Notes under the pieces: generated by a model | Seen by the model: only the letters and a program-made list of their open reading frames with translations | Told to the model about the DNA's origin: nothing | The model's database searches: none | Program-made: the position numbers and the translations under genes | NCBI RefSeq assembly: GCF_003234655.2 | Contig: NZ_CP126271.1 | Span: 186,001 to 250,000, forward strand | Origin: Curtobacterium sp. MCLR17_007 | GTDB lineage: Bacteria; Actinomycetota; Actinomycetes; Actinomycetales; Microbacteriaceae | Direction of reading: 5' to 3' | DNA: 64,000 nucleotides | Part shown: piece after piece, positions 31,708 to 39,825 of the stretch | Layout of the letters: each line of letters starts with the position of its first letter | How positions within the stretch are numbered: position 1 is the stretch's first letter

Positions 31708-33651
31708 ATGAGACGCGCTGCAACCCACCTCCCCGTTGACGGAGGCAAGCAGGCCTGGATCGGGGTGAACTTCTGGTCGAAGACCGGTGGGCCGCTGATG
31801 TGGCGCCACTACGACGGGGAGGTCATCAGTGCGGAACTCGCGCAGCTCAAGCAACACGGGATCAACCTCACCAGGAGCTTCCTCTTCTGGCCCGATTTCC
31901 ATCCGCAGCCGGATGAGCTGTCTGAGGAGATGCTGGCCAAGTTCGCGGACTTCCTGCGTCGGCACGAGCGTGCAGGCGTCCAGACCATACCAACGTTCAT
32001 CGTCGGGCACATGTCCGGTGAGAACTGGGACCCTGTGTGGCGGAACGGTCGAGACGTATTCGGCGACGTGTGGTTCGTCGGCCGCCAGGCTTGGTACATC
32101 AAGGAAGTCGTACGACGATTCGCCGCCGACCCCGTCATCGCTGGCTGGCTCTTGACCAACGAGGTGCCCATCTACGCCGATTGGCAGTCACGCGGTGTCG
32201 GCACCCTGGACGCCGATGACGTCTCGGCGTGGGCACAGATCCTGATCGACGCAGTCCGTGCTGGCGGCGGACAGCAACCGGTCTCGATCGGCGATGGTTC
32301 GTGGGGTGTGGAGGTCACCGGGAAGGACAATGGGTTCCGGAGCCGTCAGCTCGAGCCGCTCGTCGACTTCCTCGGCCCGCATGTCTACCGCATGGAAGAC
32401 GACCAGGTCCGACAGCATCTCGGAGCCGCGTTCATCTGCGAGCTCCTCGACTTCCATGAGAAACCGGTCGTGCTCGAGGAGTTCGGCGTCACCAGTGACT
32501 ACGTCGGGGAAGAGAACGCTGCGCACTACTACCGACAGGTCCTGCACAACACACTGCTCGCCGGTGCGACCGGCTGGATCCCCTGGAACAACGTCGACTA
32601 CGACGCGCAAGCCGAGATCGCACCGTACTCGCATCACCCGTTCGAGATGCACTTCGGGCTCATCGATGACCAGGGGAGACCGAAGCTCCAGCTGCTCGAG
32701 GTGCAGAAGTTCGCGGCGCTGCTCGAACGAGTCCAGTTCTCCCAACTCCAGCGGCCTGACACATCGACCGCGATACTGGTCTCGTCGTTCTTGGAGGCGA
32801 TGTACCCGTTCACCACACCCGAGGACGGACCGACCGTGTTCACTGTCGCACGGCAGTCCTACGTCGCCGCGCGAGAAGCTGACCTGCCCGTGGCAGTGGT
32901 CCGAGAAGCAGATGGAGTGCCGAGGGATGTGCGGCTCATCATTGTGCCCGCGACGAAAGCCCTCCGGGCCGACACATGGCCGGAGCTCATGGACCGGGCG
33001 GAGAGCGGAGCGCTCGTGTATGCCTCGTACTTCAACGGCGTTCATGCCAATCAACGAGGGTCCTGGTGGCCGAAGCTCGATGAGACATTCGGTGTGAAGA
33101 AGCAGCTCCGGTATGGTCTCATCGCTCCAGTGGAGCACGACACCGTCACGATCGAGTTCCTCACGGATCTCGGTGACATCGCCCGCGGGGAACGCCTCAC
33201 CTTCGCCGTCGGAGGTACCGCAGACGGGCGCTCGTTCCTCCCGGTTGAGCTCGACGGTGCTGAGGTGATCGCGGTCGACGGCGATGGTTGGCCTGCGCTC
33301 GTTCGTCGGAACGTCGGTGCGGGAGCACTGGTCCTGTCGACCTACCCGTTCGAGTACTTCGCGGCGTCGACGCCCCGGGTCAACCCGGAACCGACAGCGC
33401 GCCTCTACGCTGCTCTCGCCAACGAGGCAGGAGCGACTCCTGAAGTCACCGTGGAGAGCCCACTTGTCCTCACCGCAGTCATGGAGCACTCCGACGGCCG
33501 CCGGTTTGTCTGGTTCGTGAACCAGAGCGATTCGACGATGGACGTCGGTCCAAAGACCTCCGCGACGATGCGGACTCTCGACAGTGGGGCTCCTATCGCC
33601 ACGGTGCGGCTCGAGCCGTTCGGCGTGGAAGTGTTGGAGTTGCTTTCGTGA
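31708..33651 (+). CDS. GH5-like glycoside hydrolase with C-terminal GATase-like domain
   Basis: A 647-residue cytoplasmic enzyme. Residues about 10-350 form a clan A TIM barrel of GH5/GH42-like type: WIGVNFWSKTGGPLMWRHYD at the start, an acid/base Glu152 in LLTNE, and a nucleophile Glu258 in VLEEFGV. Residues about 400-570 (TAILVSSFLEAMYPFTTPED, VRLIIVPATKAL) resemble the flavodoxin/GATase-like trimerisation domain of GH42 proteins. Beta-mannanase or beta-mannosidase activity is the best guess given the neighbours; exo-glucosidase or galactosidase activity is possible. GAAAGGA precedes the ATG. It overlaps ManD by GTGA. Confidence 0.82.
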   Translation: MRRAATHLPVDGGKQAWIGVNFWSKTGGPLMWRHYDGEVISAELAQLKQHGINLTRSFLFWPDFHPQPDELSEEMLAKFADFLRRHERAGVQTIPTFIVGHMSGENWDPVWRNGRDVFGDVWFVGRQAWYIKEVVRRFAADPVIAGWLLTNEVPIYADWQSRGVGTLDADDVSAWAQILIDAVRAGGGQQPVSIGDGSWGVEVTGKDNGFRSRQLEPLVDFLGPHVYRMEDDQVRQHLGAAFICELLDFHEKPVVLEEFGVTSDYVGEENAAHYYRQVLHNTLLAGATGWIPWNNVDYDAQAEIAPYSHHPFEMHFGLIDDQGRPKLQLLEVQKFAALLERVQFSQLQRPDTSTAILVSSFLEAMYPFTTPEDGPTVFTVARQSYVAAREADLPVAVVREADGVPRDVRLIIVPATKALRADTWPELMDRAESGALVYASYFNGVHANQRGSWWPKLDETFGVKKQLRYGLIAPVEHDTVTIEFLTDLGDIARGERLTFAVGGTADGRSFLPVELDGAEVIAVDGDGWPALVRRNVGAGALVLSTYPFEYFAASTPRVNPEPTARLYAALANEAGATPEVTVESPLVLTAVMEHSDGRRFVWFVNQSDSTMDVGPKTSATMRTLDSGAPIATVRLEPFGVEVLELLS

Positions 33652-34940
33652 TCGGCACGACCTCGGGCCGCCCCGACACCTGGGCCAGCGCCGACCGCGG
33701 GCAGCTCATCGACAGGGCCGAGGTGATCGTCACCAGTCCCGACCGCAACTTCGTCACGCTGAAGGTGACGACGGCCGACGGGGTCACCGGTCTCGGCGAC
33801 GCGACGCTGAACGGTCGCGAGCTGTCGGCTGCCGCGTACCTCACCGAGCACGTCGTGCCGCTGATGCTCGGGCGCGATGCCAGCCGCATCGAGGACGCCT
33901 GGCAGTTCCTCTACCGCTCGTCGTACTGGCGTCGCGGCCCGGTCACGATGGCCGCGATCGCCGCCGTGGACATGGCGCTCTGGGACATCAAGGCGAAGGT
34001 CGCAGGGATGCCGCTGTACCAGTTGCTCGGCGGAGCGTCGCGGACCGGGCTGATGGCGTACGGGCACGCGTCCGGCAAGGAGCTGCCGGAGCTCTTCGAC
34101 TCGATCCGGGCGCACCAGGAAGAGGGCTACCGCTCGATCCGCGTGCAGACGGGTGTGCCGGGGCTGGAGTCGATCTACGGCATCGCCTCGAACGCGACCA
34201 CCGAGGGCAACTCCGGCGTCCGCTACGACTTCGAGCCCGCCCAGCGTGGTGCGTTCCCGGCGATGGAGGACTGGGACACCCGCGCGTACCTGCGGCACCT
34301 CCCGACCGTCTTCGAGGCAGTCCGCAACGAGTTCGGTCCCGAGCTGCCGCTCCTGCACGACGGGCACCACCGGATGACCCCGCTGCAGGCCGCGAAGCTC
34401 GGCAAGTCGCTCGAGCCGTACGACCTGTTCTGGCTCGAGGACTGCACCCCGGCGGAGAACCAGGAAGCCCTCCGGCTCGTCCGGCAGCACACCACGACGC
34501 CGCTCGCGATCGGTGAGGTCTTCAACACGATCTGGGACTTCAAGGACATCATCCGCGACCAGCTCATCGACTACGTCCGCGGTGCCGTCACGCACATGGG
34601 TGGCGTGACACCGCTGAAGAAGACGATGGACTACGCGGCGATGTACCAGATCAAGTCCGGGTTCCACGGGCCGACGGACATCTCGCCGGTCGGTCTCGCG
34701 GCGCAGATGCACCTCGGGATGGCGATCCACAACTTCGGCATCCAGGAGTACATGCAGCACGGCGACCGCACGAACCAGGTCTTCCAGCAGACCTTCACGT
34801 TCACCGACGGCTACCTGCACCCGGGCGACCAGCCGGGTCTCGGTGTCTCGCTCGACGTGGACGAAGCGGACAAGTACCCCTACGAGCAGGCGTACCTGCC
34901 GTTCAACCGCCTGGCCGACGGCACCGTCCACGACTGGTAG
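33648..34940 (+). CDS. manD: D-mannonate dehydratase, enolase superfamily
   Basis: A 430-residue ManD/RspA-type enzyme that dehydrates D-mannonate (some members D-gluconate) to 2-keto-3-deoxygluconate. The capping domain is at about 15-125, then the barrel. The metal ligands have the exact ManD spacing: Asp238 (LHDGHH, with His240 the likely general acid), Glu264 (WLEDCTP) and Glu290 (AIGEVFN). ASGKELPELFDSIRAHQEEG and VRYDFEPAQRG are also ManD features. The GTG start overlaps the GH5-like stop. It shows that the operon reaches the level of aldonic acids; the following 2-keto-3-deoxygluconate kinase and aldolase are not in the window. Confidence 0.93.
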   Translation: MIGTTSGRPDTWASADRGQLIDRAEVIVTSPDRNFVTLKVTTADGVTGLGDATLNGRELSAAAYLTEHVVPLMLGRDASRIEDAWQFLYRSSYWRRGPVTMAAIAAVDMALWDIKAKVAGMPLYQLLGGASRTGLMAYGHASGKELPELFDSIRAHQEEGYRSIRVQTGVPGLESIYGIASNATTEGNSGVRYDFEPAQRGAFPAMEDWDTRAYLRHLPTVFEAVRNEFGPELPLLHDGHHRMTPLQAAKLGKSLEPYDLFWLEDCTPAENQEALRLVRQHTTTPLAIGEVFNTIWDFKDIIRDQLIDYVRGAVTHMGGVTPLKKTMDYAAMYQIKSGFHGPTDISPVGLAAQMHLGMAIHNFGIQEYMQHGDRTNQVFQQTFTFTDGYLHPGDQPGLGVSLDVDEADKYPYEQAYLPFNRLADGTVHDW

Positions 34941-34951
34941 GAGCCAGGGCA

Positions 34952-34971
34952 GCTGCCGTCCGGACGGCAGC
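34952..34971. terminator. Terminator palindrome after manD
   Basis: GCTGCCGTCCGGACGGCAGC is a perfect 20-bp palindrome 11 nt after the manD stop, flanked by an outer imperfect match (CAGGGCA ... TTGCCCTG). There is no T run, as is usual for terminators in this genome. It marks the end of the esterase-to-manD operon. Confidence 0.6.
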
Positions 34972-35093
34972 GTGGGTACGCGCGTGGTCGGACGGGACAG
35001 TTGCCCTGCGCGACTACCGCCTTGTGCAAGTCTGAGTCGGCCTGTCCCAACAGCGTGACGCTCATCACGAAGTTGAATGCACCGATCATTCCC

Positions 35094-35465
35094 TCAGCGG
35101 CCTCTGAGCACTGCCTCCGCCTCGGTCGTCATCGCGCAGAGTTCAACAGCCGGCTCTGACAGCACCGGCCTCACCGCGTCGAGGAGCGGAGCCATGAACT
35201 TCGTCGCGACAGCGACGAGGTCGGGATCGGCAGTGAGCGGTGAGCCGCTGTTGAACGGCGGCTCCGGGTCGTACTCCATCGAGAGCTGCGCGAGCTCGGC
35301 CGCCTCCGTGTTGACGAGTTCAGCGAGCAACGTCAGTCCGAAGTCGATGCCCGCGGTGACGCCGCCGCCAGTGATGAGGTTTCCGTCCGTCACCACTCGA
35401 GCGCTCGTCGGCTCCGCTCCGAAGATGGAAAGGAGATCCCTCAGGGCGACCAGATGAGTGGCCAT
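35094..35465 (-). pseudogene. C-terminal fragment of a DJ-1/PfpI family protein
   Basis: The frame encodes 123 residues matching only the second half of DJ-1/PfpI (isonitrile hydratase/ThiJ-like) proteins: RDLLSIFGAEPTSARVVTDG, NLITGGGVTAGIDFGLTLLAEL, and MEYDPEPPFNSGSP. The N-terminal half with the nucleophilic cysteine elbow is missing, and a stop codon lies directly before the first ATG. It is therefore a truncated gene, cut where the sequence turns into the decayed region to the right. Expression as a stable protein is doubtful. Confidence 0.75.
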
Positions 35466-36083
35466 TCACGTGCAGGCCGACTCCCACGCAACACCGTGAC
35501 CAGTAAGCGACGCGCGAATTGAGAGCGCAGAAGAAATCCGCTCTCTGCCGTCCGCGGTGATCGTTCCGCGCAACGCTTCACCCACCGATGATCTCGCGGT
35601 GTCTGCCGGTTCAGCGAGAACCCATGCGAGGTGTCACTGCTTGCGACGATTGGGCAGTACGCAGGCGTGCACTTCCCTGCCGGGACGCAGATGCTTCGAC
35701 CACACGCCGCCCCCGACGGTCAGGGCGGCTTCGGTGTGCAGAGTGTGCCCGCGGTGGTTCGACTGGCCTGAGGGCGTGCCCTTCCTGCGCTGCCGGACGC
35801 TGAACCGGCCATCCCGGACGACCAGACGCGGACTGCGTTCCGCCGAGAGGGCGTGTCGAGGATCACCGGCATGCCCATCGGGAGCGCAATGGGGGCCGCG
35901 GCCGAGCAACGCGTACCGGATGCTGCACCGTCATCCAGAAGTGGCGCCGTCCGCGGGAGCCGTGGTGCATTTTGGTGCACCATCACCTGGCGTGGGCCGG
36001 CTTCGACCGGCCGGACTTGGCAGCAACACGCCTGTGTTTGCGGCGACCGGGCGCTCGGTCGAGGCCGGATGGACGCGCGCGAA

Positions 36084-36110
36084 TGGGTTCAAATCCCACC
36101 GGTACCGCCA
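36084..36110 (+). other. 3' end of a serine-type tRNA, probable attachment-site scar
   Basis: The T stem and loop (TGGG TTCAAAT CCCA), the 3' acceptor strand CGGTACC, discriminator G and CCA are all in order, ending at 36110. Discriminator G fits tRNA-Ser. No matching 5' acceptor (GGTACCG) or anticodon arm is found upstream, so only the last 27 nt exist. Pairing fails at the outer T-stem position, which sets the left edge. Integration of an element into a tRNA gene leaves exactly such a 3' copy at the far end. Confidence 0.6.
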
Positions 36111-36112
36111 CA

Positions 36113-36148
36113 GAGAACCCCCGCTCTTGCGGGGGTTCTCTTCTTTGT
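36113..36148 (+). terminator. Rho-independent terminator behind the tRNA fragment
   Basis: GAGAACCCCCGC (36113-36124) pairs with GCGGGGGTTCTC (36129-36140) around TCTT, followed by TTCTTTGT. The 12-bp stem and T-rich tail on the plus strand fit the natural terminator of the tRNA gene, left in place after integration. Confidence 0.85.
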
Positions 36149-36290
36149 GGCAGCAGCTCTTGTGCGAACGCGATGCGCCCCTCGCCGCTGATGGAGAGCC
36201 GGCCTCCTACCAGGACCCAGGCTCGCGGGAGTCCAGGCCAGCTGGTGATCGCTGCCCCGGGACCGACAGCGCACACCCAGGTGCGCACAG

Positions 36291-36336
36291 ACGGACGGGA
36301 GGCGCGGTGCCAGCCGGCACCGCGCCTCCCGTCCGT
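36291..36336. terminator. Long palindromic terminator, repeat family copy 1
   Basis: Two perfect 21-nt arms (left arm ACGGACGGGAGGCGCGGTGCC) separated by four bases, just downstream of the membrane-protein gene stop (leftward gene). Close relatives occur at 38381-38430 and 49386-49433, and a looser one at 57941-57981. Each lies at a gene end. Confidence 0.75.
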
Positions 36337-36342
36337 CAGTTG

Positions 36343-36837
36343 CTAGCGCTGCTTCGCGGCGAGCTTGCGCTCCTTGACCGCACGGAACCACGCGTTCGAG
36401 GCCGGCAGGAAGGTCAGCACGGCCGCGACGATCGACGCGAGGACGCCGAGGATGGCGACGACGCCCCCCACGACCCCGGTGAGGCCGAGGATCGTGATGA
36501 TCAGCAGCACGATGCGGGCCCAGTTCGCACCACGGCGCATGAGCAGGTCGAACACCACGAACGCGATGATGAACAGCACGCCGACCACGATGCTGGCCAC
36601 GAACGACGCCTGCACCACGGCGTCCACGTCGATGCCGTTCGTCGATCCGCCGGTCCGGTCGATCGCGTCCTGGGCAGCCTGCTTGGCCTGCGGCAGCTGC
36701 GTGGCGCTGACGATGATGCTGATGATGTGGATCAGTGCCGTGACCAGGTACAACCAGAACGCGATGGTGACGAGCCGGGGTGCGGCCGCGGGCGCGGACG
36801 ACTGGTACGGGTTCGACTGGTAGGGGTTCGACGTCAT
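36343..36837 (-). CDS. Integral membrane protein of unknown function
   Basis: A 164-residue protein. The N-terminus has a short repeat (SNPYQSNPYQS) and Ala/Pro-rich linker, then four membrane segments, at about 24-43, 78-97, 106-124 and 127-146, and a basic C-terminal tail (FRAVKERKLAAKQR). A GGAGGAGG lies about 9 nt before the ATG at 36837. The Pro/Gln/Tyr-rich cytosolic head with four helices is frequent in small actinobacterial membrane proteins; no activity is known. A strong palindromic terminator follows. Confidence 0.8.
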   Translation of the reverse strand: MTSNPYQSNPYQSSAPAAAPRLVTIAFWLYLVTALIHIISIIVSATQLPQAKQAAQDAIDRTGGSTNGIDVDAVVQASFVASIVVGVLFIIAFVVFDLLMRRGANWARIVLLIITILGLTGVVGGVVAILGVLASIVAAVLTFLPASNAWFRAVKERKLAAKQR

Positions 36838-36958
36838 GCTGGTGGTCCTCCTCCGGCCTCGACCTTCGGGACCGTCCGCTCAGATACTGCCCGGTTCCCG
36901 GCGTTCGTGACCGGAAGTCGCGTTCGGAGCGGCGCGGGCCGGGCTGGCGGGGGCCCGA

Positions 36959-37282
36959 CTACCGCCCCTCGACGTCGAAGACGACCACGCGCTCGCTGTT
37001 CGCACCGATGTGCTCGGCGACCGGCCGGTGCTCGGGGTGCGGCAGGTAGCCGGCCAGGGCGTCGCGGTCGCGGAACCCGACGACGAGCATCCAGTCGAAG
37101 TCGCCCTCCTTGCCCTCGGTGCTGATGCTCGTGCCGGACGACACGGAGAGGACGCCGTCGACCAGGGGCAGGTGCTCCTGCGCGATCGCGTCGGCCTCGG
37201 CGGAAGGGTCGGTGCCGTCCCGCCACTGCACCAGGACAACATGGGTCACGCCGGGCGTGCTGACTGCGTCTTCGTCGGTCAT
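36959..37282 (-). CDS. Dabb (stress-responsive alpha/beta-barrel) family protein
   Basis: A 107-residue protein of the dimeric ferredoxin-like Dabb fold: GVTHVVLVQWRDG as strand 1, IAQEHLPLVDGVLSVSSG as helix 1 and strand 2, and DWMLVVGFRDRDALAGYLPH with PEHRPVAEHI as the conserved C-terminal part. Proteins of this family are small dimeric enzymes or stress proteins without one shared reaction. The ATG at 37282 gives the expected family length. It stands between a membrane protein and a RibD-like reductase, all leftward. Confidence 0.85.
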   Translation of the reverse strand: MTDEDAVSTPGVTHVVLVQWRDGTDPSAEADAIAQEHLPLVDGVLSVSSGTSISTEGKEGDFDWMLVVGFRDRDALAGYLPHPEHRPVAEHIGANSERVVVFDVEGR

Positions 37283-37317
37283 GCCCTGCAGCCTGCCACG
37301 GCCGTCGACCGCGACCC

Positions 37318-37902
37318 TCAGCCCCGCGCGCTCGCCGGTCGGCGCACCAGGTAGTGCAGCGCCACGGCCCCTGTCTGGAAGGTGCGCGAACCGAGCAGCT
37401 CCAGGTCGACCCGTCGCTCCGCCATCGCGAAGAAGGGGATGCCGCCGCCCACGAGCACCGGCGAGACCCGGACGCGGTACTCGTCGATCAGCCCGAGCCC
37501 CGCCGCCGCGGCCGCGAGGGTCGCCCCGCCGATCGCGATCTCGCCGTCGCCGGGTTCGGCGCGCAGCCGTTCGACCTCCTCGCGGAGCGTTCCGGTCGCC
37601 AGCCGGGTGTTGCTCGCGTCGACGCTGGTGAGCGTGCGGGAGAACACGACCTTGGGCAGCGCGTTCCACAGTGCCGCCCACTCGCGCTCGGCATCGCCCC
37701 ACGTGGCCGCCTGCACCGGGTCCTCCCAGTACACCATCGTCTCGTGCAGGCGCCGCCCGAGCAGGTGCACGTCGACGCCGCGGACCTCGTCGATCGACGC
37801 GCGGAACTCCTCGGCGTCCGGGGCGCCCCAGTCGAAGCGCCCGTCCGGCCCGACGACGAAACCGTCGGCGGTCATGCCCATGGAGTACGTCACGCGTTTC
37901 AT
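37318..37902 (-). CDS. RibD C-terminal/dihydrofolate reductase-fold protein
   Basis: A 194-residue protein of the dihydrofolate-reductase-like RibD_C family. It begins MKRVTYSMGMTADGFVVGPD, has HLLGRRLHETMVYWED in the middle, KVVFSRTLTS, DGEIAIGGATLAAAAAGLGL and LIDEYRVRVSPVLVGGGIPFF. It probably binds NADPH and reduces an unknown substrate. The ATG at 37902 is preferred over an upstream start because it is the family start, and a TAGGTT box ends 7 nt upstream, suggesting a leaderless message. Confidence 0.87.
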   Translation of the reverse strand: MKRVTYSMGMTADGFVVGPDGRFDWGAPDAEEFRASIDEVRGVDVHLLGRRLHETMVYWEDPVQAATWGDAEREWAALWNALPKVVFSRTLTSVDASNTRLATGTLREEVERLRAEPGDGEIAIGGATLAAAAAGLGLIDEYRVRVSPVLVGGGIPFFAMAERRVDLELLGSRTFQTGAVALHYLVRRPASARG

Positions 37903-38003
37903 GCCGCGGAACCTACGCCGGTGGTGCGGTCGGCGCACCTTCCTGAGCCGGTGCGCATCACCCCTGCCTAGCGTTCGGACCACCACTCACGAGAGGCATC
38001 ATC

Positions 38004-38360
38004 ATGGCAACAGGAGTTGCAGCAGTCTGGGTCCCCGTCACCGACATGGCCCGTGCGGTCGCCTTCTACCGCGACACCCTCGGGCTCGAGGTCACCAGCC
38101 AGGACGACGACTGGAGCGAGATCGACGCGAACGGCCTGCGCATCGGCCTGAACGCGCGCGAGTCCGCCAGCGCGTCGAGCGACGGCGGCGCAGTCGTGTC
38201 GTTCCAGCCCAACGGCAGCATCGAGGACGAGGTCGCATCGCTCAAGGAGCGCGGCGCCGACATCCAGGGCGAGATCAGCGAGCACCCGTGGGGCAAGATC
38301 GTCCCGTTCAAGGACAGCGAGGGCAACGACCTGCAGCTGTACGCACCGCCGACCAGCTGA
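38004..38360 (+). CDS. VOC-family (glyoxalase/bleomycin-resistance-like) protein
   Basis: A 118-residue protein with the paired beta-alpha-beta-beta-beta repeats of the vicinal oxygen chelate fold. WVPVTDMARAVAFYRDTLGL opens the first repeat, and PWGKIVPFKDSEGNDLQLY closes the second with the typical DxxGNxxxL ending. Such proteins act as lyases, dioxygenases or antibiotic-binding proteins; the substrate cannot be told. GAGAGG lies 10 nt before the ATG. It is divergent from the RibD-like gene and followed by a palindromic terminator. Confidence 0.88.
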   Translation: MATGVAAVWVPVTDMARAVAFYRDTLGLEVTSQDDDWSEIDANGLRIGLNARESASASSDGGAVVSFQPNGSIEDEVASLKERGADIQGEISEHPWGKIVPFKDSEGNDLQLYAPPTS

Positions 38361-38380
38361 CCGGTCGCGTCGCGACCACG

Positions 38381-38430
38381 GAACGGACGGGAGGCCCGGT
38401 GCCAGCTGGCACCGGGCCTCCCGTCCGTTC
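38381..38430. terminator. Long palindromic terminator, repeat family copy 2
   Basis: Two perfect 23-nt arms (the left one begins GAACGGACGGGAGGCCCGG) around AGCT, 21 nt after the VOC gene stop. Same family as the palindromes at 36291 and 49386. Confidence 0.8.
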
Positions 38431-38487
38431 TCCACGACGTCCCGCGACGCTGCCATCCGTGGCCGTCGTCCCGCTACCGTGGTCCCC

Positions 38488-39825
38488 ATGACGACGACGG
38501 GGGTGGCCGCGCACGAGGGCTGGTCGCGCCTGCCCGTCGGCCGCCGTGAGTACCGGCAGGACGTGGTCGTCGCGCTGGTGCTCGCCGGCGGGATCGCGAT
38601 CTCGGCCGTCCTGTCCGGCGCTGCCGGCATGTACGACGACCAGGCACCGTGGTGGGTCTCCGCGCTCATGGTCGTCGCGAACGCCGGGCCGCTGGCGTTC
38701 CGTCGCCGCTTCCCGATGACGGTGGCGGTGCTCGTCGCGCTGGCGTTCGTCGGCACGCAGCTGCTGCGCGTGCCCGAGGCCATCTTCATCAACTTCACGC
38801 TGTTCATCGGCCTGTACACGGTGGGGGCGTGGTGCTCCGACCGGGTCCGTGCCGAGTTCGTCCGGTGGTTCGTCATCGTCGGCATGTTCATCTGGCTGTT
38901 CCTGGCGATCGTGTTCCGCTGGTCGGTCCCCAGCGCACTGCCGAACCAGGGCGACTCGCTCATCCCGCCGTTCGTCGCCAACGCGCTGCTGTCGATCATC
39001 ATCAACCTGGTGTACTTCGGTGCCGCCTGGTACTCGGGCAACCGGGCGTGGACGTCCGCGGTGGCGAAGCACGCGCTGCAGGAGCGCACAGCCGAACTCG
39101 CCGTCGAGCGGGAGCGCACGGCGGCCCAGGCCATCACGCTCGAACGGGTGCGCATCGCCCGTGAACTGCACGACGTCGTCGCCCACCACGTGTCGCTGAT
39201 GGGGGTGCAGGCCGGCGCCGCTCGTCGGGTGCTCGAGCGCGATCCGGACCAGGCCGCGGCGTCGCTCGGCGTGGTCGAGGCCAGCGCGCGCACGGCGGTC
39301 GAGGAACTGCGGCGGATGCTCGGCACCCTGCGCGAGGGCGATGCGGCCGCCGGGTCCGACGGACCTGACTCGGAGCGGATCGCCCGCACCACCGCACCGA
39401 GCACGGACAGCATCGCGCGGATCGCCGAGCTCGCCGACGCCGCCACGACCGCCGGGCACCCCGCCCGGTACTCCGTCGTCGGCGACGTCCGACCGGTGCC
39501 GCCGACCGTCGCGACCGTCGCCTTCCGCATCGCACAAGAGGCAGTGACCAACGTCCTGAAGCACGCCGGGCCAGACGCGCGCGCGGACCTGCGGCTGCGG
39601 TACCTGCCGGACGCGATCGAGGTCGAGGTGACGGACACCGGGATCGGGAGCCGCGCCTCCCGTCCGACCACCGTGGACGCGACCGGTGACCCGGACCGTC
39701 CCGCGGGCAGTGGCCTCGGTCACGTCGGGATGCGGGAGCGGGTGTCCGCCGTCGGTGGCACGGTCGAGATCGGGCCACGTGCCCGAGGAGGGTTCCTGGT
39801 GCGCGCATGGCTGCCGACGACGTGA
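38488..39825 (+). CDS. Two-component sensor histidine kinase (NarL/LuxR-linked type)
   Basis: A 445-residue kinase. Five or so membrane segments fill residues about 25-185, then a coiled coil, the HisKA_3 phosphoacceptor (RIARELHDVVAHHVSLMGVQ, phosphorylated His in ELHD), and the HATPase domain with AFRIAQEAVTNVLKHA and DTGIGS then GLGHVGMRERV. There is no extracellular sensor domain, so it probably senses within the membrane. The ATG at 38488 is chosen: TACCGT ends 7 nt before it, giving a leaderless start. It overlaps its response regulator gene. An ABC exporter follows, the likely target. Confidence 0.92.
   Translation: MTTTGVAAHEGWSRLPVGRREYRQDVVVALVLAGGIAISAVLSGAAGMYDDQAPWWVSALMVVANAGPLAFRRRFPMTVAVLVALAFVGTQLLRVPEAIFINFTLFIGLYTVGAWCSDRVRAEFVRWFVIVGMFIWLFLAIVFRWSVPSALPNQGDSLIPPFVANALLSIIINLVYFGAAWYSGNRAWTSAVAKHALQERTAELAVERERTAAQAITLERVRIARELHDVVAHHVSLMGVQAGAARRVLERDPDQAAASLGVVEASARTAVEELRRMLGTLREGDAAAGSDGPDSERIARTTAPSTDSIARIAELADAATTAGHPARYSVVGDVRPVPPTVATVAFRIAQEAVTNVLKHAGPDARADLRLRYLPDAIEVEVTDTGIGSRASRPTTVDATGDPDRPAGSGLGHVGMRERVSAVGGTVEIGPRARGGFLVRAWLPTT

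Larger units (their letters stand above)
35466..36290. other. Decayed intergenic region with tRNA 3' scar
   Basis: About 820 nt without a credible gene. The only recognisable items are the tRNA 3' fragment and its terminator at 36084-36148, annotated separately. A few leftward frames (for example 35909-35634) have protein-like stretches but no family resemblance. The stretch lies between the sugar-utilization block and the backbone genes, and looks like the eroded right end of an island. Confidence 0.5.
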
